Assembly (NCBI RefSeq): GCF_001949145.1
Contig: NW_019091613.1
Span: forward strand, 305,741 to 350,486
From: Acanthaster planci
Lineage: Eukaryota > Echinodermata > Asteroidea > Valvatida > Acanthasteridae
Direction: 5' to 3'
Length of the DNA: 44,746 nucleotides
Below are positions 9,786 to 23,700 of the stretch, in pieces. Position numbers and translations under genes: made by a program. Each line of letters begins with the position of its first letter. The stretch's first letter is position 1. The notes below the pieces were generated by a model that was given only the letters and a program-made list of their open reading frames with translations, ran no database searches and had not been told where the DNA came from.

Positions 9786-10836
9786 TTGCTCATTACTGAA
9801 TCGAAGGGGAGGGGTTTGCTTGCCCCCACCTTTGAAAAGGTAGCTATTTTGCCCCCTTTTCCTCTATGGGAAGTACAAAAAAATTGTCCCTCTCCCACCA
9901 AAAAACTTGAATATGCCCGTATTTGGGCTGGTCCCCCCCCCCTTTCAAAAGCATTCTACTGCCACTGGACTGGATGATTCAAGTCTAACACCATAGTAAC
10001 ACAACCATTACAGGCTAAAGCTTGCCGCACAGATATTGACTTGTCAACAAGATCCCTGCTGTTCTGCTTGTTTTTGTTATTGCTATGCTCAGGTAACTTT
10101 TGTGATGGCTCTGAAGTGGAGTGATTTATAGCTTCAATCTAAGTTTCATTCTCTTCATTTGAAGTGTCAAACTTGATAACTTGGTGTATATAATTTTGTC
10201 AGCATTTGTTTAGGTTGAAAGTCATTGCTAAGTGTCACTGCACTTTATAAGCAATTGTTTGTGCTGCCCTTATCCCACATGAGACAGAAGTGTTGACTTG
10301 TGTTTTTAAGGAATTATGTCTCTTTTAGGGGAGTTGTACTAGTCCATACCACCACTCAAAGTTTGGTCCAAACTGCTGTTTTTCGTGTCAAAAACTCAGA
10401 AATTTAGCGTACAGTCACTCAGATTTGCCTAATTTGTTTGAAGTCCAGGGGACAAAGTAAAAAGAATTTCCTCTAGGGTGGTCACAGTGTTTTTAAAATG
10501 TTGGCGCTTAAAATTCCTAAATAATGAATAAAGAAAATAATTGGCAATGTGTCATGGGGGAGAAAATGGCAACTTGACTCCTGCACTTGTTGGCATATTT
10601 TTTGCTTGTAATTCAAATTGCACCAACTTTCCACAATCTAATTTCAAATTTACATGGGTACTAAAGAGGACAAAGGGGTATACATGTATTACAATTTCCT
10701 TGTCAAGAATCCACTCTGTAATTTGTGAGATTTATTAATAGCACTAGAAGGGAGACACAGGTGGACAGTGTTGTGTCTTCATCGCTGAATTTTTGGCAGT
10801 AACTGCAACCAGTGCCCCAGTCTGATGGTGTATTAA
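9786..10836. other. Non-coding interval
   Basis: About 1 kb of AT-rich sequence with a C/T-rich patch around 9815-9950. No recognisable exon or RNA gene was seen. Confidence 0.35.
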
Positions 10837-11422
10837 CCACATTGCCACATTTATGAATGTTGATGATGCTGGGACGGGATAATTTTCATTTGTTTCTGTT
10901 TTCAAAATTCTTTAAAAATTCACATCTTCATTTACTAGACACTTATACTCCCACATGAAGGACTGTCTGGTTTCTACTCTAATCTAACAGACATATCTAT
11001 TGACGCTGGAGTATTTCAGCCAGGCCTGCTGCCTTGTAAAAGAGCCCAGCTTGTGCGGTGTTACATAATTTTCTTTTGTTCATGAAACTGGCACAGTGCG
11101 CTTCTGACCTCTTTTCAATGGGGGCCAAATTAGCATGCAGCAGTACAGTGTGGCTCATCATTGTGGTGGTTGAACGCTTTTGTCCCCGGTGGTAATCTGC
11201 TCGCACTGAATGCCCCAAACCATGGTATACTATTTCAAAACAAGGCTGGATTATCTCCACTATTGAGGGTGAAAAAAATGTTAGTAATTCCCAGCAGGCT
11301 GGTCTTTTGTTCCGAGTACGGTCTTTTGTTACAAGGCCCAGTTCCTTTTGTCCGATTTCGGAGACCCCGGCCACGCGTATAAAGAATACGTGTCCCAAAC
11401 CGGAAAACCTGGCAGCAAGTGG
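10837..11422 (+). mobile_element. piggyBac-like MITE, copy C (TTAA on both sides)
   Basis: It is flanked by TTAA at 10833-10836 and 11423-11426. The right end CCTGGCAGCAAGTGG is identical to that of copy A. The left end CCACATTGCCACA is a decayed version. Internal blocks match copies A and B, including 'ttttcaaaattctttaaaaattcacat', 'aaggactgtctggtt', 'aattcccagcaggctggtcttttgttccgagtacgg' and 'ttacaaggcccagttccttttgtccgattt'. No transposase is encoded. It lies about 360 bases upstream of the first visible DEPDC5 exon. Confidence 0.7.
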
Positions 11423-11787
11423 TTAAGAGACACCCTGTAGGCCATTTGGAATGCGCTATTTTGCAATGCAAATGTATCTTAAAGCATGTTGTTTCTGGAA
11501 CTTGGGCATCTTGTGTTATAAAAAAAAGTGGAAGAACAGTTTTGATGTCACTGGACTGGTCCATTTGTGAATGAAATTGAAGCTGAAAATGACAGATTTT
11601 ACAGCTAGATTTCCTAAAGTAACATTCAGGCAACCGTCAAGATTTACCGTTCCTAACATTAACTGCATCAAAAGCCTAGTTGACATCTTTCTCAGTTTTT
11701 GTTTGCTTTTGTCTTTCTTCATAAGGTTCTTCATATGAATGGAGCAAATTCATTCTAACTGCTTATACTGTTTGTACTCATCTACAG

Positions 11788-14700
11788 GTGATTTGTATAT
11801 TGAGAAGGCTGTTAATGGATTCCTGACGGAACTCTTTGGCCAGTGGAAGCGCTGTAACATCAATAGCGAACTCACCCTAGTTCTCTTCTCAAGAACCATC
11901 TACGAAGCCAAGTCAATAAGTAAGGTTCCTCTACAGTGTTTGTCACTTGGCATGTAAATGCATATCACAAAACTTCAGGCTGACTTTCTTAGCAATTGCA
12001 TTTGCTGAGCAACATATCAGCTAAGTAACCAATCATAGGTAACATAAATTGAATTGCCCTCTGGCTGCTGATCTAAATTAAAATATTGTTCGTAAGTTGC
12101 CAGTTTGTCTGCATGGAATAAGCCTCTGATTATCATGTATGGATAAAGGTCAGGCTTTGCAAGTAAATTGTACTCGACATCCCATTCAGAGGTGAGCCCA
12201 CCAGAAGTCAAATTGTTAGTCATAAATCATTTTTGTCCGGGGGGGGGCTGACCAATGGACACTGATGATGAGCAGGATCACATGCAGGGGTATATGCTCT
12301 GCAGAAAATGATGTCCCTAAAGTGGTATCACTTTGCACATCAACCAGGAGAGGTTTGTCCTCTGTGCAGAATCCTGCAAAGAGGGACCCCCAGAGCTATT
12401 GCTCGGTCTGTTGGCAGCATTTGCCTGCTTATGTAAAACCAGTAAAGGCCCCAACCTAGCGGACACAAGGGTTTGGCAGAGCCAGATATACACAACTGTT
12501 TAGAAAGGAGAACTCTCTGAAGTGTTGTCAAGATAGCCTGAACTTTTGGTTAAATATCAAAGCCTTGATCTAATTCTTTTGGAATTGTGGGGGAAGATGG
12601 GATCTCTCATGGTGATTTTACGTTGAGAATGGATCCGATCCGAATTTTGTTTTCAATTCGTTCTGGTTATTTTGTACATCCTTACAAATATTTCTGGTTT
12701 TTATTCTTTTGTAGGACCTAGATCTGCTTGTTACAGTAACACCATTTTTCCATTTTTATCCTTTTCCTCTAGATGAATTTCCCGAGAGTATGCAAGGTGC
12801 ATTGCATATGGACTCCATGGGCAGAATTTACGAGGACTTCTACAGGTAAAGAAGCCTTGTTTGCTCTCACATTGAGGCACATTGTTCGGCCACATTTGGT
12901 TTAAAGGTTCTTTGCTCATTTTTTTTCCAAACTAAAATGGCAGTTGGTGTTTCCCACAAAAGCGTTGATGTCAGTTTGGTTTAGGATTTCAAAAAGCGTT
13001 GATGTCAGTTTGGTTTAGGATTTCAAAAGAAGCGCTGATGTCAGTTTGGTTTAGGATTTCAAAAGAAGCGCAGATGTCAGTTTGGTTTAGGATTTCAAAA
13101 AGCATTGATGTCAGTTTGGCTTAGGATTTCACATCACATGTAATGATTGTGTCTGTGAAGTCCAATGGGAGCTCTGTATTTTACCGTCCAACCAACTGTA
13201 ATTTTTTTTTAGTGTACTGGGAAACAGCTACATGTATTTCTTGTTTGGCCTGTATTATAACGAAATAGGGCATTTTTTTATACTTACCGCATAGGTGTGC
13301 CATGAGGCGCTCAAATATATGCGCGTTTGACGCGGAGCACGCTGAGCACGCGTAACTAATTTATTGCAGCATGTACTGTCTTTGCGTACACGCAGAACAT
13401 GTACAAGAACCCATTTGTAACCACCTGTCTTTCTTTCGCCAATTGATGGTGCACTTCAGCTTGGGAGGGGGTCTGCAGTCTATACAGTGATCTTTCACTC
13501 AGCGCGAGGTAGTTTCCTATTTTAAAAAAGCAGGGTCATTTGAGAACAAGGCACATGAGCTCGAGCATTGCGTGTACATTGGTGTATTGCTGCACCAATG
13601 GGACCCATCTTGTAGGCGCGTATTGTCCTCGATTGACATCTGTTGCACTTCATTGTGGGTATGCACCGGTGGGGTACCAAACTGGCTGATAAAAACATTG
13701 CTGAATTTCTGGCAGAGTGGTGGTGCATAACGAACGACGGGATGACTGGATGCAGATGCTGTCAGCACTCAAGCAGATCATGTGGGAGTACAACGAAGCT
13801 ATAGCATCCAGTCATCAAGGAGGTAAGTGGATTGTCGCAAGGAGGCGGTTGAAAGGGGCAGGATTAGTGGGGAAGGGTAGGGTCATTAGAATATGTGGAA
13901 ATGCAAGGAAGCAATAGTGTCCAGTTGTGAATTAAGGAGGTAGATGTAGATGTGGGCCAAAGGGAGAGTGGGTAAGGGGACGGGGGTTTAGGAGGGAGGG
14001 GCATTCAAACAGGTCATGTGGTATTCAAGTAATTCAGCAGCATCAGCGCCATAAAGCTATTTGTTTTCCAGATGGGTTGATTCCAAAGGGCTACAACTCC
14101 AAAGCGGCTGATGGGAACCTGCTGGAAGCCATGAATATGTCACTCAATGGTGAGTTTATTGAGGCACCAGTGGACTTTTCTCTGATGGGAATTGAATTTT
14201 TGAGGAAAACTACATGAGAGAGCAGGCAGCTCAAAACAAAGCGACCTGATTGGATCAAGTATATCCAGAACAGCAGATTTAAAATGCTTGCACTATTAGA
14301 AGCATTTTTGGGTAGTGTAAACTCGTAGAAAAAAAAACTTATTTGGTTTGGATGTGAATCCCTGAGCTTCGGCTTACGTTTTTGTTCTGTTTGTTACTTT
14401 TGTTTTTCCAGTGTTTGACAATCACTACATCAACAGAAATTTTGACAGGACTGGCCAAGTTGTGGAGATCGTCACGCCAGGAGCAGGGGTGTTCAATGTG
14501 GACAGAAGGCTGTGCGATATCACCAAATACCGAATGATCGATTATGGTTGGTAGTGATGCAGCTTATTTCTCGTTCCTGCTGCAGGGTGGGATATTAACC
14601 AAAGGCTAGATCGGAATCTTTTGGGGGAGGTGAAAAATGGAATCAACCAAGTCAGTTGTCTAGGAAGAATACGAGCAGTTCGTGCCAAAGATGGAAACCT

Positions 14701-17700
14701 GTAGTACTGTTGGTGTTTTTCCGTATACATGTATATTCACATACTCAAAGATTTGTGCATGTTTGTAGCAGTTCTTAGTATGGCTCAGTGTTGTTATCGA
14801 GACCATCACAAGACCAGATACAAGACCATGCACAAGACCAGCCACAAGGAAGAGTGTGAATAATGACAAAGGAATGCTTTTGTTGCTGTTCATTTGAATA
14901 ACTTGTAACTTGAATTCAGACTGGTGGTCTTGTGTTGGTCTTGTGAAGGTCTTAACTGGGCTCGACTACAACACTGGTATGGCTCAAATGAAATGAGGAT
15001 TTCACATCACCATATGACCCATTTCCCCAATCAATAAAAAAAAGGCACATATCCCGCATCTATCAGGATCTATGCCTTCTGTTGTCATGCACGGTAGCAT
15101 TTTTGCACATGGATTGGAAGCAGTGTTCCAACATATAAATCAGATCAGAAATAATAGTCCTTCAAAGGTGGTGATTGTCAACTTTTGGAGATAACAGAGT
15201 TTGTTATCAAGCTAAACTATTTCACTTTGTTCCAATTTGTTACTTTCTTCATTTAGGCATCGGGAGTGATCTCGTCTGCTTGGCTGAGCAGCCACCCCAT
15301 CCTGTTCCACTCCTCTTGGTGAGAATACCAGCCGTGGTTCCTCCAAATTCTTCTCAAGATGTGACATTCCTCAAAAGTTTGTTCACGAGACAAGCGCAAA
15401 AATCAAAGTACAAGTCAGTTCTGAAGTCACAAAGCACCAACTTTTTACAAGCTGTAAATCGTATTGGGAAACTGGCCTGATTTCCAGCTGGTTGTAGGGT
15501 TGAACAAAGAAACTGACTGACAATGGGATTTGAGTCTGTCACTTCCCATATGATCTCCAGGAGGTCAGGTTTTGAAATATTACCCCTGTTTTAAAATTTC
15601 TGTACAACACCTTATATTGATTCCTTTCAGAAACACTAATACTCGGTATTTTTCGTTCAATTTTGACAGTTCAGTGATGACATAGCCAGGAAACCTGGTT
15701 CCACCCAAACCCATCACATCCCATACTGGCTGAATTACAGCTTCTATCTGTCGCCCAGCCAGAGACATCGTAACTTCTCTTCCTCCCAATCCCATTTCAC
15801 ACCCAGGATCCGACTGCCCACCAGAACTGTGAGTTTCTTTGACCGCCGAAAGTGAATCGAAAGGCAGAGAGGTTGTCTTGTTTTTGGCACTGGCATTATA
15901 TATCAGTGTTTGCATTCTAATGCAGCTTTGCTTAGTAGAGGTGTAACTGGTAAGGTTTGCGGTAACGCAAGCCTTGTGTTAACTTTTTTTCCTGTCTAGC
16001 CCACCGGGCTAGTTAACTGGATATTTTACTAGTCCATTTAGAGTTTTACTAGCCTGTATATAAAAAATGAGAAAACCCTAAAAAAAATTTTATCAGCTTA
16101 CCAATGAAGAATTTGACATTTTGGCAAATAACAGGCTGATGGTATCAATGAAGAGGCTTGTATGTTAGTTAAACGTTGCTGGAGTCACTGGTTACAAAGC
16201 CGGAATCAAAATCATCTCTTTGCTCCGTCTTTCCTCTCATGTGGGTTGCTTACGCCTGGTAAAAATCGCCACATTTTGCCTGCTTTTTCCAATCAAAAGA
16301 GGAACCTGTTTGCATGTGGCTTTAAGTAGACTTTGTATCAAATGCTTCAAGGACTCCTGCACCGCCCAGTACAGCTAGCTGTGGCCAGTTAAGGTTAGAA
16401 AAATGGATAAACAATGTGAACGAGAAGTGTGCAAGTGCGGTACTGCTCCATACAGGTTGCTATGCTATATACTACAACCCACCAGTCTACTCTGTCCGTT
16501 GTATTCAGGGTCTCTTATCCCCCACGTCTACAGTGACTCAGTTTTACGATCATGTATTTACAACCACTAAAAGCATTATATATTTTGATCTAAATTTTAA
16601 CAGGTAGGTTTAATACTGAATTTTTCACTAGCCCACCAGGCAACCAAGGAACCAAGTTTAGGTAGACCGGAGCAGAAACATGTTTCTAGGGTAGAAACAT
16701 AACTTGATACAAACTATAATTTTTGAATATGATTTGTTACGTTTGTGAAGAAGTGAGTGCCATCTTTTAATGTGGTTTTTATCAAATCTTCCATCTGCAG
16801 GCCTGGGATAAAATATCTTCTAGTGGCGAGGCCCTCCCCAAGCTGCTCCCCAAAACAGCCTGTGAAATGCACAGCTTTGGGTCATGTGACCCCGGCAGCG
16901 ACACAGATGAAGAGTGGGATGAGTCCTCATGGGATGACCAGGCCATCTTCAAGTCACACAACCCCCAAGCCAAGAAGTGCAATAACCCCTTTGTGCCATC
17001 CTCCCTGACCATTAAGCTGACGCCGGACAGGAGGAGGTGGACGCACACCTTCCCCCACGGTGAGCTGCGATGGCTAAGCCTAGGCCAACAATGGGCTCGG
17101 TGCATGTTCTGAAGAGGGCGCTGTTTGGTCCACAAAATAAAAGGCCTTTGCATCGGCTCTGTCCAAATATTGTGACTGTAGCTATGAATAACATGTGTAC
17201 CTGTGAAAGCCACTTGTCAATGGCTTCACCCACTTCCGATAGACCTGTGTAATACTCATAGCCGCAGCCAGTTGATTGGGACATGGCCATGTGGTGCTTA
17301 ATGTGTGTTGTTTGTCTTCTCACACTGGATATTTTCTGCACATCTATGATTGCAGGTTGGGGGGTCTATCATGGTACTTAGCATGAGGGATATCATATGG
17401 GTTTTCAACCGCACACAATGTGCTGTCGTGGAAGTGTATGCCATTCTAGTCCACACTTCTTGAAGGAAAGAGATTACTTGGTGTGAAGATTAGAAAAAGG
17501 CCAGTAACCCTGGCATACCATAGAGCCAGGTTTAATATGGGGGAAAAGCTACAGTAGACCTGAACCATAATGACATCATACTTTGTACACATATGCACTT
17601 TCCTATGGAGCTCGATAGATTGTGTCCCACCTCAGTACCATAGAAAGATGTACATGTAAACAAGGTTGGCCATACGTTTATTATTGCATGAGCCTGGAAC

Positions 17701-20700
17701 AAAGTGCAAAATTTTAATCCTGCCAATTGTGCTTGACCAATCAGATGCCATGTTTCTCTGGCAGGTCCCCGTGGCGACGTGATTCAGCTTCACCACAAGC
17801 ACAGTTCCCAGAGTTTGTTAGAATCCAGCGGTAACAGCAGTAGCGAGCTCAGTTCTTCATCCAGTACTTCAAGTCTGTACAATGAGGTCACTGTAGAGGA
17901 GACTATGCCAGACGGTAAGGTCAAAGGTTATAGTATTCATTGGTACTCCAGCTTACGTTTTTGTAACTGGGACTGGCTTTGTTGGAAAGAGATGAGATCA
18001 CCCAACAATTTATTGACAGTTTTGCTTTTGATGAGAACGTTGACTTCAAAGAAGTTGATTCAGTTGCATTATTTTCAATTTTTTTTCCCATTTTCGTTCG
18101 TGTTCAGACTCCCCCAGCAGAATCCGCAGCCTGATGGTGAACTTGAAACGGCGAATCGGCTGTGGATGGGGCATCACTGGCGAGCAGGTGTGGACACCTT
18201 TCCTACAGACAGGTGGGTTTTTCAGATATTTTCAGACTTCGTCCTTTGCTCTACCAGTCTCTGTAAAGTTTTACCACTGATCCAGCACAAGAAATCACAT
18301 GCCTTTCCAGACACACGTTTCATATGTACATCCATCTGTCCATGTTCAACTCATGTCCAATGAAGTGGACACTCTCCACAGTTTATGTATACGGACCACA
18401 ATGCACATTGAAATGTGTGTACTGAAAGGCCCCTTAAGTCAGTTGTTTTAGTAGTAGTGATGCACATTTATAACCATGACAGTGAAGTAGCAACCTCTGG
18501 TTTCCTTGATCAAACACAAGTGGCCAGCAGTCACTCGGTGGTAGCTGTAGTACAGCCACTGTCTGTCAAATAGGTAAGCCGAGGTTGACAACGGGGCCCA
18601 ATTTCAGACAGATTGAAGGCCTTTGCCCGGGATGAAATTGGACAGTTTCATCTGGGGTCAGTTTGATGAGAGCTGGGGATGGGAGATGCTTGGTATGACT
18701 GAAGAGGGGTTGACTTCTTCATTGAAAGGATCTCAGTCACAATCGGTCAGAGGCCTGTTTGCTGTTAAATGCCAGAGCTTTAAAAATAGGAAAAACTTGA
18801 TGAAAAAGCAAGTATTAATGTCCAATCTTCAGGTGTGGACTGGAAGTCCTTGACAGCAACAGCCTGTTTCCCCATCACCACGGACTTCTACCCCGACAAG
18901 AAGACCCTGGAGACAGACTACTTGGAGAGTCCCCACACCCTAGACATCATCCCTGATGACGGGGAAGAGGCCTTCTCGCCGTCTGGTAAAACCATCCAGA
19001 GTGCCTTTGAAGAGCTGGTGTCACAACGACTGATACAGGTAGACGTGGAGCTTTACTTGGCAAACAGACGTTAACCTCATGTTGACTATTGTGCATGTTG
19101 ATTTCTCAGGATGACGGAAGGGAAATCAAACACTCACTGGATCACCAAACAAAGCCATTGTTGCTGTACTCTAAGTGAGAGGAGTCAGCGCTTTTGTTGT
19201 AGTGCCCCAACTGTAGATTCTACACAGGTTTAAGTTTGAGGGATATTTCAAGCCAGAGACCACCAGAAATATACCTCTGTTTCAACTGAGCAACTTCTCC
19301 CTGGTACAAGCCCTTCCGCCAAACACCACTGCGCATCATAAAAAAATTAGACAGCACATGTGTGGAACATCCAATGAATTTGACTTAAACATTTTTAATG
19401 CAATAGAATTGACAGGTGGGAGCAACAGAACATGGAAACATTCTATTCCTCTTCGTATGAGGCAAGAACTCTTTAACACTCTTTAGAAAAAAAGTAGGAA
19501 AACTTAACACCCCAAAATGGCACTGTTCTGTGGGAGGAATATCTACAGAGAAGATGACAACTTTTTTTTTATTATTTGATACTTTTTGGGTCAGAATTAC
19601 CAGTTGATAGTCTTGCCACGGTCAGAGATAGCCAGCCTGGCTCATAAAGGAAGCAGCAATCTTCCATTGGTCACTAACCCAAGCAAGGTGAGTACATAAT
19701 GTCACTTGGTTCATGGTTCCTTCATCTTCAAAATGTGCCCAGAGGAAACCAGAACTGTACCAGACCTAACATGCATGTCCCTTTAGGAGTAACAGGGATT
19801 TGGTTTTACATGTGTAATGGATGTTTTACCCTTTAATGATGTATATATTTATAAACGTGTAGTGTAATTTGGCAACCAGACTCGAAAGCCGTTACTGAGG
19901 TTAGGCAATGCTCGTAGATATGTGGTACATGCTCATTACATACCTTTTTGACCAACTATTTTGTACTGTGAATTGCCAACTGTATGTGCATCAAGCTTAA
20001 GAACGCACATGTAAGAATGGTGCTGCTGCAATTATGATGTCTCCCGAATTAGTCTCTACTCAAGTTTGCCCAAAGGCTTAAAATTCACAAGCTTTTGATA
20101 CTCAGGTGGGAGTCGTTCTTAATTGTTTCGAACATTCGTGTTCACTTCATATTAAATATTTTTGTTAAGCTTGAAACCCGGCCCTACAGTTGTTGCAGAC
20201 GTTTGTCTTGTCTACAATGGGTCAGTTAGTTAACTGTGTGGTGGTTCTTTGTTTTACCTGCAGCATGAGTATGTTTTGAGCTATGGTCAGACCTTTCACA
20301 AGATCAGCCTCAAACCAGACATGAAAAGTGTGGAGATCGTGAGATACAATGCAAGGTGAGATTGTCTTTGAGTGTTAAAAAGAAGGAGTGACACAGTAAG
20401 AAATGTCACTCTAATCTTGGACAAATGACCACCAAGGATCAACATATGTAAAGTCCAACCTTTGCAAAGAACTGAGGTTGTAGTTTCTTCTTGTTTTTAT
20501 GGAAGCATTTTTTTCGGCTGGGACAACTTTGTTGTGGAATAACACCATCCGATTTTTTTTTTTCGTCAAATTTCTAGACAACAGAGAACAAGTCCGAAGC
20601 TCGGCTACTCCTACCAGCTCTGGGCGATTCGCAAATGGAGTTATGAGGTCGCCCACACCAGGGTCTACCACAAACCTGTGGACAACAAGTGGAATCATCG

Positions 20701-23700
20701 GGACAATTACATTTGCCTCGGAGGAGAAGCTACGAGAGAGGGCTTTGACCTTCAAGAAGTAAGAGCAAATGGATTTGAGATTACTTGGAAGGGGGGGATG
20801 GGTCAGACCTTAATTGGGCATGTCTGTGGGTAGTGGGTAAGGGCACTCTCTCAGGTGCATGCTGTGCACATGTAAATAGTTTTCATATTTTGAAGTATGC
20901 TGTATTTTGTTTTAACAAAAAAGGGGTGGGTGGGATTTATACAGTTGTCTGGTGTCCTGACTCCTGTTTCTGAAGTCATGGGAAAGTATCCTGTCGGTTA
21001 GATCCCTCAAGTATACCAAATTAAAAAGCCTTTGGCAGGGCATGGATGTTGATGTCCCATTTTGGCGAGAGTTTTTATCTTTGCTAAGTCCTCTTCTGTG
21101 CAGATAAAGTTCACTACTGTAAGACTGTGTTATTTGAAGAGACTTCATTTCCAAGCCTTTGCTCAATATCTGTGGTCAATCTCTGTGTCTGTTTTTTTTT
21201 TCCAAAATCATGTCTTGTTTCCTGTGCCCTTTTGTCTCCAGTCCTTAAAGTTCTGGCGGAGTCGGTTCATTCTTCTTCCCTCGACCTCATCCCTGGTCCG
21301 CAAGCTCTCGGACTCAAACTACCAAGGCCCCCTAGATGTCTTTGAGGAGAGGAGTGCATCTCAGATGTTGACTCTACTGGACGGGTTCCTACGGTTTGTG
21401 GAAGGGTTGAACCGTAAGAGGCGGGCCCCCAGCAGACCTCAGAGTCAGGTGAGGTGGTGTTGTCTTATCTTGGTTCTTCGTCCCCATAATCTCACTCCGC
21501 TTCTACCACCACCCTCCCCGTACCTTTCCTCATCAAGCTAACCATTTTTATTCATTCCGGGAGTGCGTCAGCTAACTTACGTCCTGCTCACGCTAGTCTT
21601 GCAGCGACTTGTTTTTGCTCAAATTCAAGATGACATAAAAATTGTCTCCACTGACTGTTGCGTGAATTCTCAGTGGCTATAATCACAAAATCTTAATCAC
21701 TGAACTTGACTTAAGCTTTGGAGACACACTGTGCATGTGGTTGTCTTTACGAGGTGCAATGTGTAAAGATGTGAAATCTGCCCTCCTTCCACCCCATGAC
21801 TAACATGTCTTGTTGGGTTCAGCAGGCATTTGATTACTTCCCGCACACTTACTCATGCAAATACAACTACGTTGGATTTGTCACTTAGGTGGCTTTTCAA
21901 GCTTACTCAGACCGGGCACAAGTACCTAACCCACATAGTCGGTTAATTGGGAAGGTATCCCAGAATGTGGTTCAAAAAACATGGTGGCTTAGTCGAACGT
22001 TACAAAAGAAAGTTGGCATTGTATTAAATTTTTTTTTTTTTTAATGTTTGAGGTAAATTGGCTTGAATCATCCAAGTTCTGTGACAGAAATGGCAGAAAT
22101 GTGTGTTTGGATGTCTGTTGTATTCAACCATTCAGATTCATTTGGCAACTTTAATTGATGAATGACCTCTTGACCTTGCCAGAACACTTCAAGTAAACTG
22201 AGATCTTTCATTTACAGCCCCATATTGCTCATTTNNNNNNNNNNNNNNNNNNNNNNNNNNNNNNNNNNNNNNNNNNNNNNNNNNNNNNNNNNNNNNNNNN
22301 NNNNNNNNNNNNNNNNNNNNNNNNNNNNNNNNNNNNNNNNNNNNNNNNNNNNNNNNNNNNNNNNNNNNNNNNNNNNNNNNNNNNNNNNNNNNNNNNNNNN
22401 NNNNNNNNNNNNNNNNNNNNNNNNNNNNNNNNNNNNNNNNNNNNNNNNNNNNNNNNNNNNNNNNNNNNNNNNNNNNNNNNNNNNNNNNNNNNNNNNNNNN
22501 NNNNNNNNNNNNNNNNNNNNNNNNNNNNNNNNNNNNNNNNNNNNNNNNNNNNNNNNNNNNNNNNNNNNNNNNNNNNNNNNNNNNNNNNTAGGGAATGATC
22601 AAATGTACAGGTGTTGTGGTAGGAAAATTGATGAGTTATATAGTTGTCAGTATATACTACATGCCATCATTCTTTTTTGACACTCTGTCCTCCAGAGGCC
22701 CTCCATGGTCGACCAAGCTAACACCCCCCGACGTCTGATGTCACGGACTGGAGCCACTAGTGGTGACAGTACCCCGACCACCTTACAGCCCAACCCGACG
22801 CTGTCCACAGTGACCATCGCCAGCGCCTTGGCCAGTATTGGTATCATTGGAGGGGCAGGGGCCAAGGGGAAGGATGAAGGAGGCGGGATCCCCAGGAGCA
22901 GCCCGGGCTCACCAGAGCCGGAGAAGCTGTCGCTCCTATCCCCCGCGTCACTCGTCACTGCTGTCATGAGGAGTCCAATGTGAGCTTTGATCACTGTTTT
23001 GTTCAAGAATCTGCTGACATTGAAGAGAATTTGATTGGAGCATGTGATATGTGAATTTTCCATTTTAAGTACACACTTACTTACCAGTACCTGTTCTGTA
23101 ATCACGGGCACTGCACCCATAGAGGGGCTTGATTCAGCCCACAAGTAGAATTGGTTGGTACATTTACTTCACATGGTGCTGATGATATCAGCTCCTGAGA
23201 AGGGAACACGCTAGTTTTGTAAATTCAGATTCTAGGAAACTGACAGAATTTGAATGGGGATTTTTGAAGTGGTTTATTTTTTCCCTCTCTCTCCAGTGAA
23301 GGGGTCACCTTGATGGCCGGCGATGCCAAGGGCCTACCGGGTGACAGTTTTGTCTCTGCGGAAGCCGTCGCCTGGATTCGTAAAACTTTGATTGGCAGTG
23401 TCAGCCATGATGAGGCCTTGAGTGTGATGCAGGTAAGAGAGACTTCCCAATCCTGAGAAAGGGGGGGGGGCAATGTTCGAAGGGAAAGAAGGGGCCAAGT
23501 GGGAAATCGTTTCAGAAGAGCTGATTGAATCGCCGGTCGGTTTCTCATACTGCAAGTGCGAAAATATCTTGCTAAAATCTTGCTACTCCTTTTTGATTCA
23601 GTTCTTGTTTCTATTCTATCACTAACTTAAGTTGACCCAGCTTATCCACCTTGAGCAGAAGCACCCCTTAGTGGTTGAAAAGAGCAATGTTGGTCAGGAG

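Larger units (their letters stand above)
11788..15828 (+). other. DEPDC5: DEPDC5 exons 1-7 of the window: SABA domain
   Basis: These seven exons encode the bulk of the SABA domain, the structural axis that joins DEPDC5 to the NPRL2-NPRL3 dimer. Visible order: [64 protein letters not shown], a [13 protein letters not shown] stretch, then [15 protein letters not shown] and FTPRIRLP. Introns here are short (about 250-950 bases). Exon 5 uses a weak donor (g|gttggt at 14547). Exon 7 ends at a clean gtgagt at 15829. Similarity to vertebrate DEPDC5 is strong throughout. Confidence 0.9.

Noticed and set aside
11235-11633. Minus-strand open frame of 132 codons as a gene
   Set aside because: It overlaps MITE copy C and is not conserved as protein in the other copies.
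12958-13129. CRISPR-like array
   Set aside because: The units are contiguous with no unique spacers, and the setting is a eukaryotic intron; it is a minisatellite.
17779-18363. A 194-codon open frame overlapping two DEPDC5 exons
   Set aside because: It reads through the intron 17915-18107 and uses the wrong frame in the second exon. The spliced model preserves phase and family similarity.
21062-21541. A 159-codon open frame around the exon at 21242-21448
   Set aside because: Only the 21242-21448 part matches DEPDC5. The rest is intron on both sides with clear ccag and gtgagg borders.
22205-22234. Acceptor-like 'ttcatttacag' just before the gap, as a possible hidden DEPDC5 exon start
   Set aside because: The same stretch aligns with the dispersed repeat at about 35405-35430, so it is repeat sequence and not an exon border.
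22189-22680. Long open frames on both strands across the gap
   Set aside because: They consist almost entirely of unknown residues over the 354 N and are artefacts of the gap.
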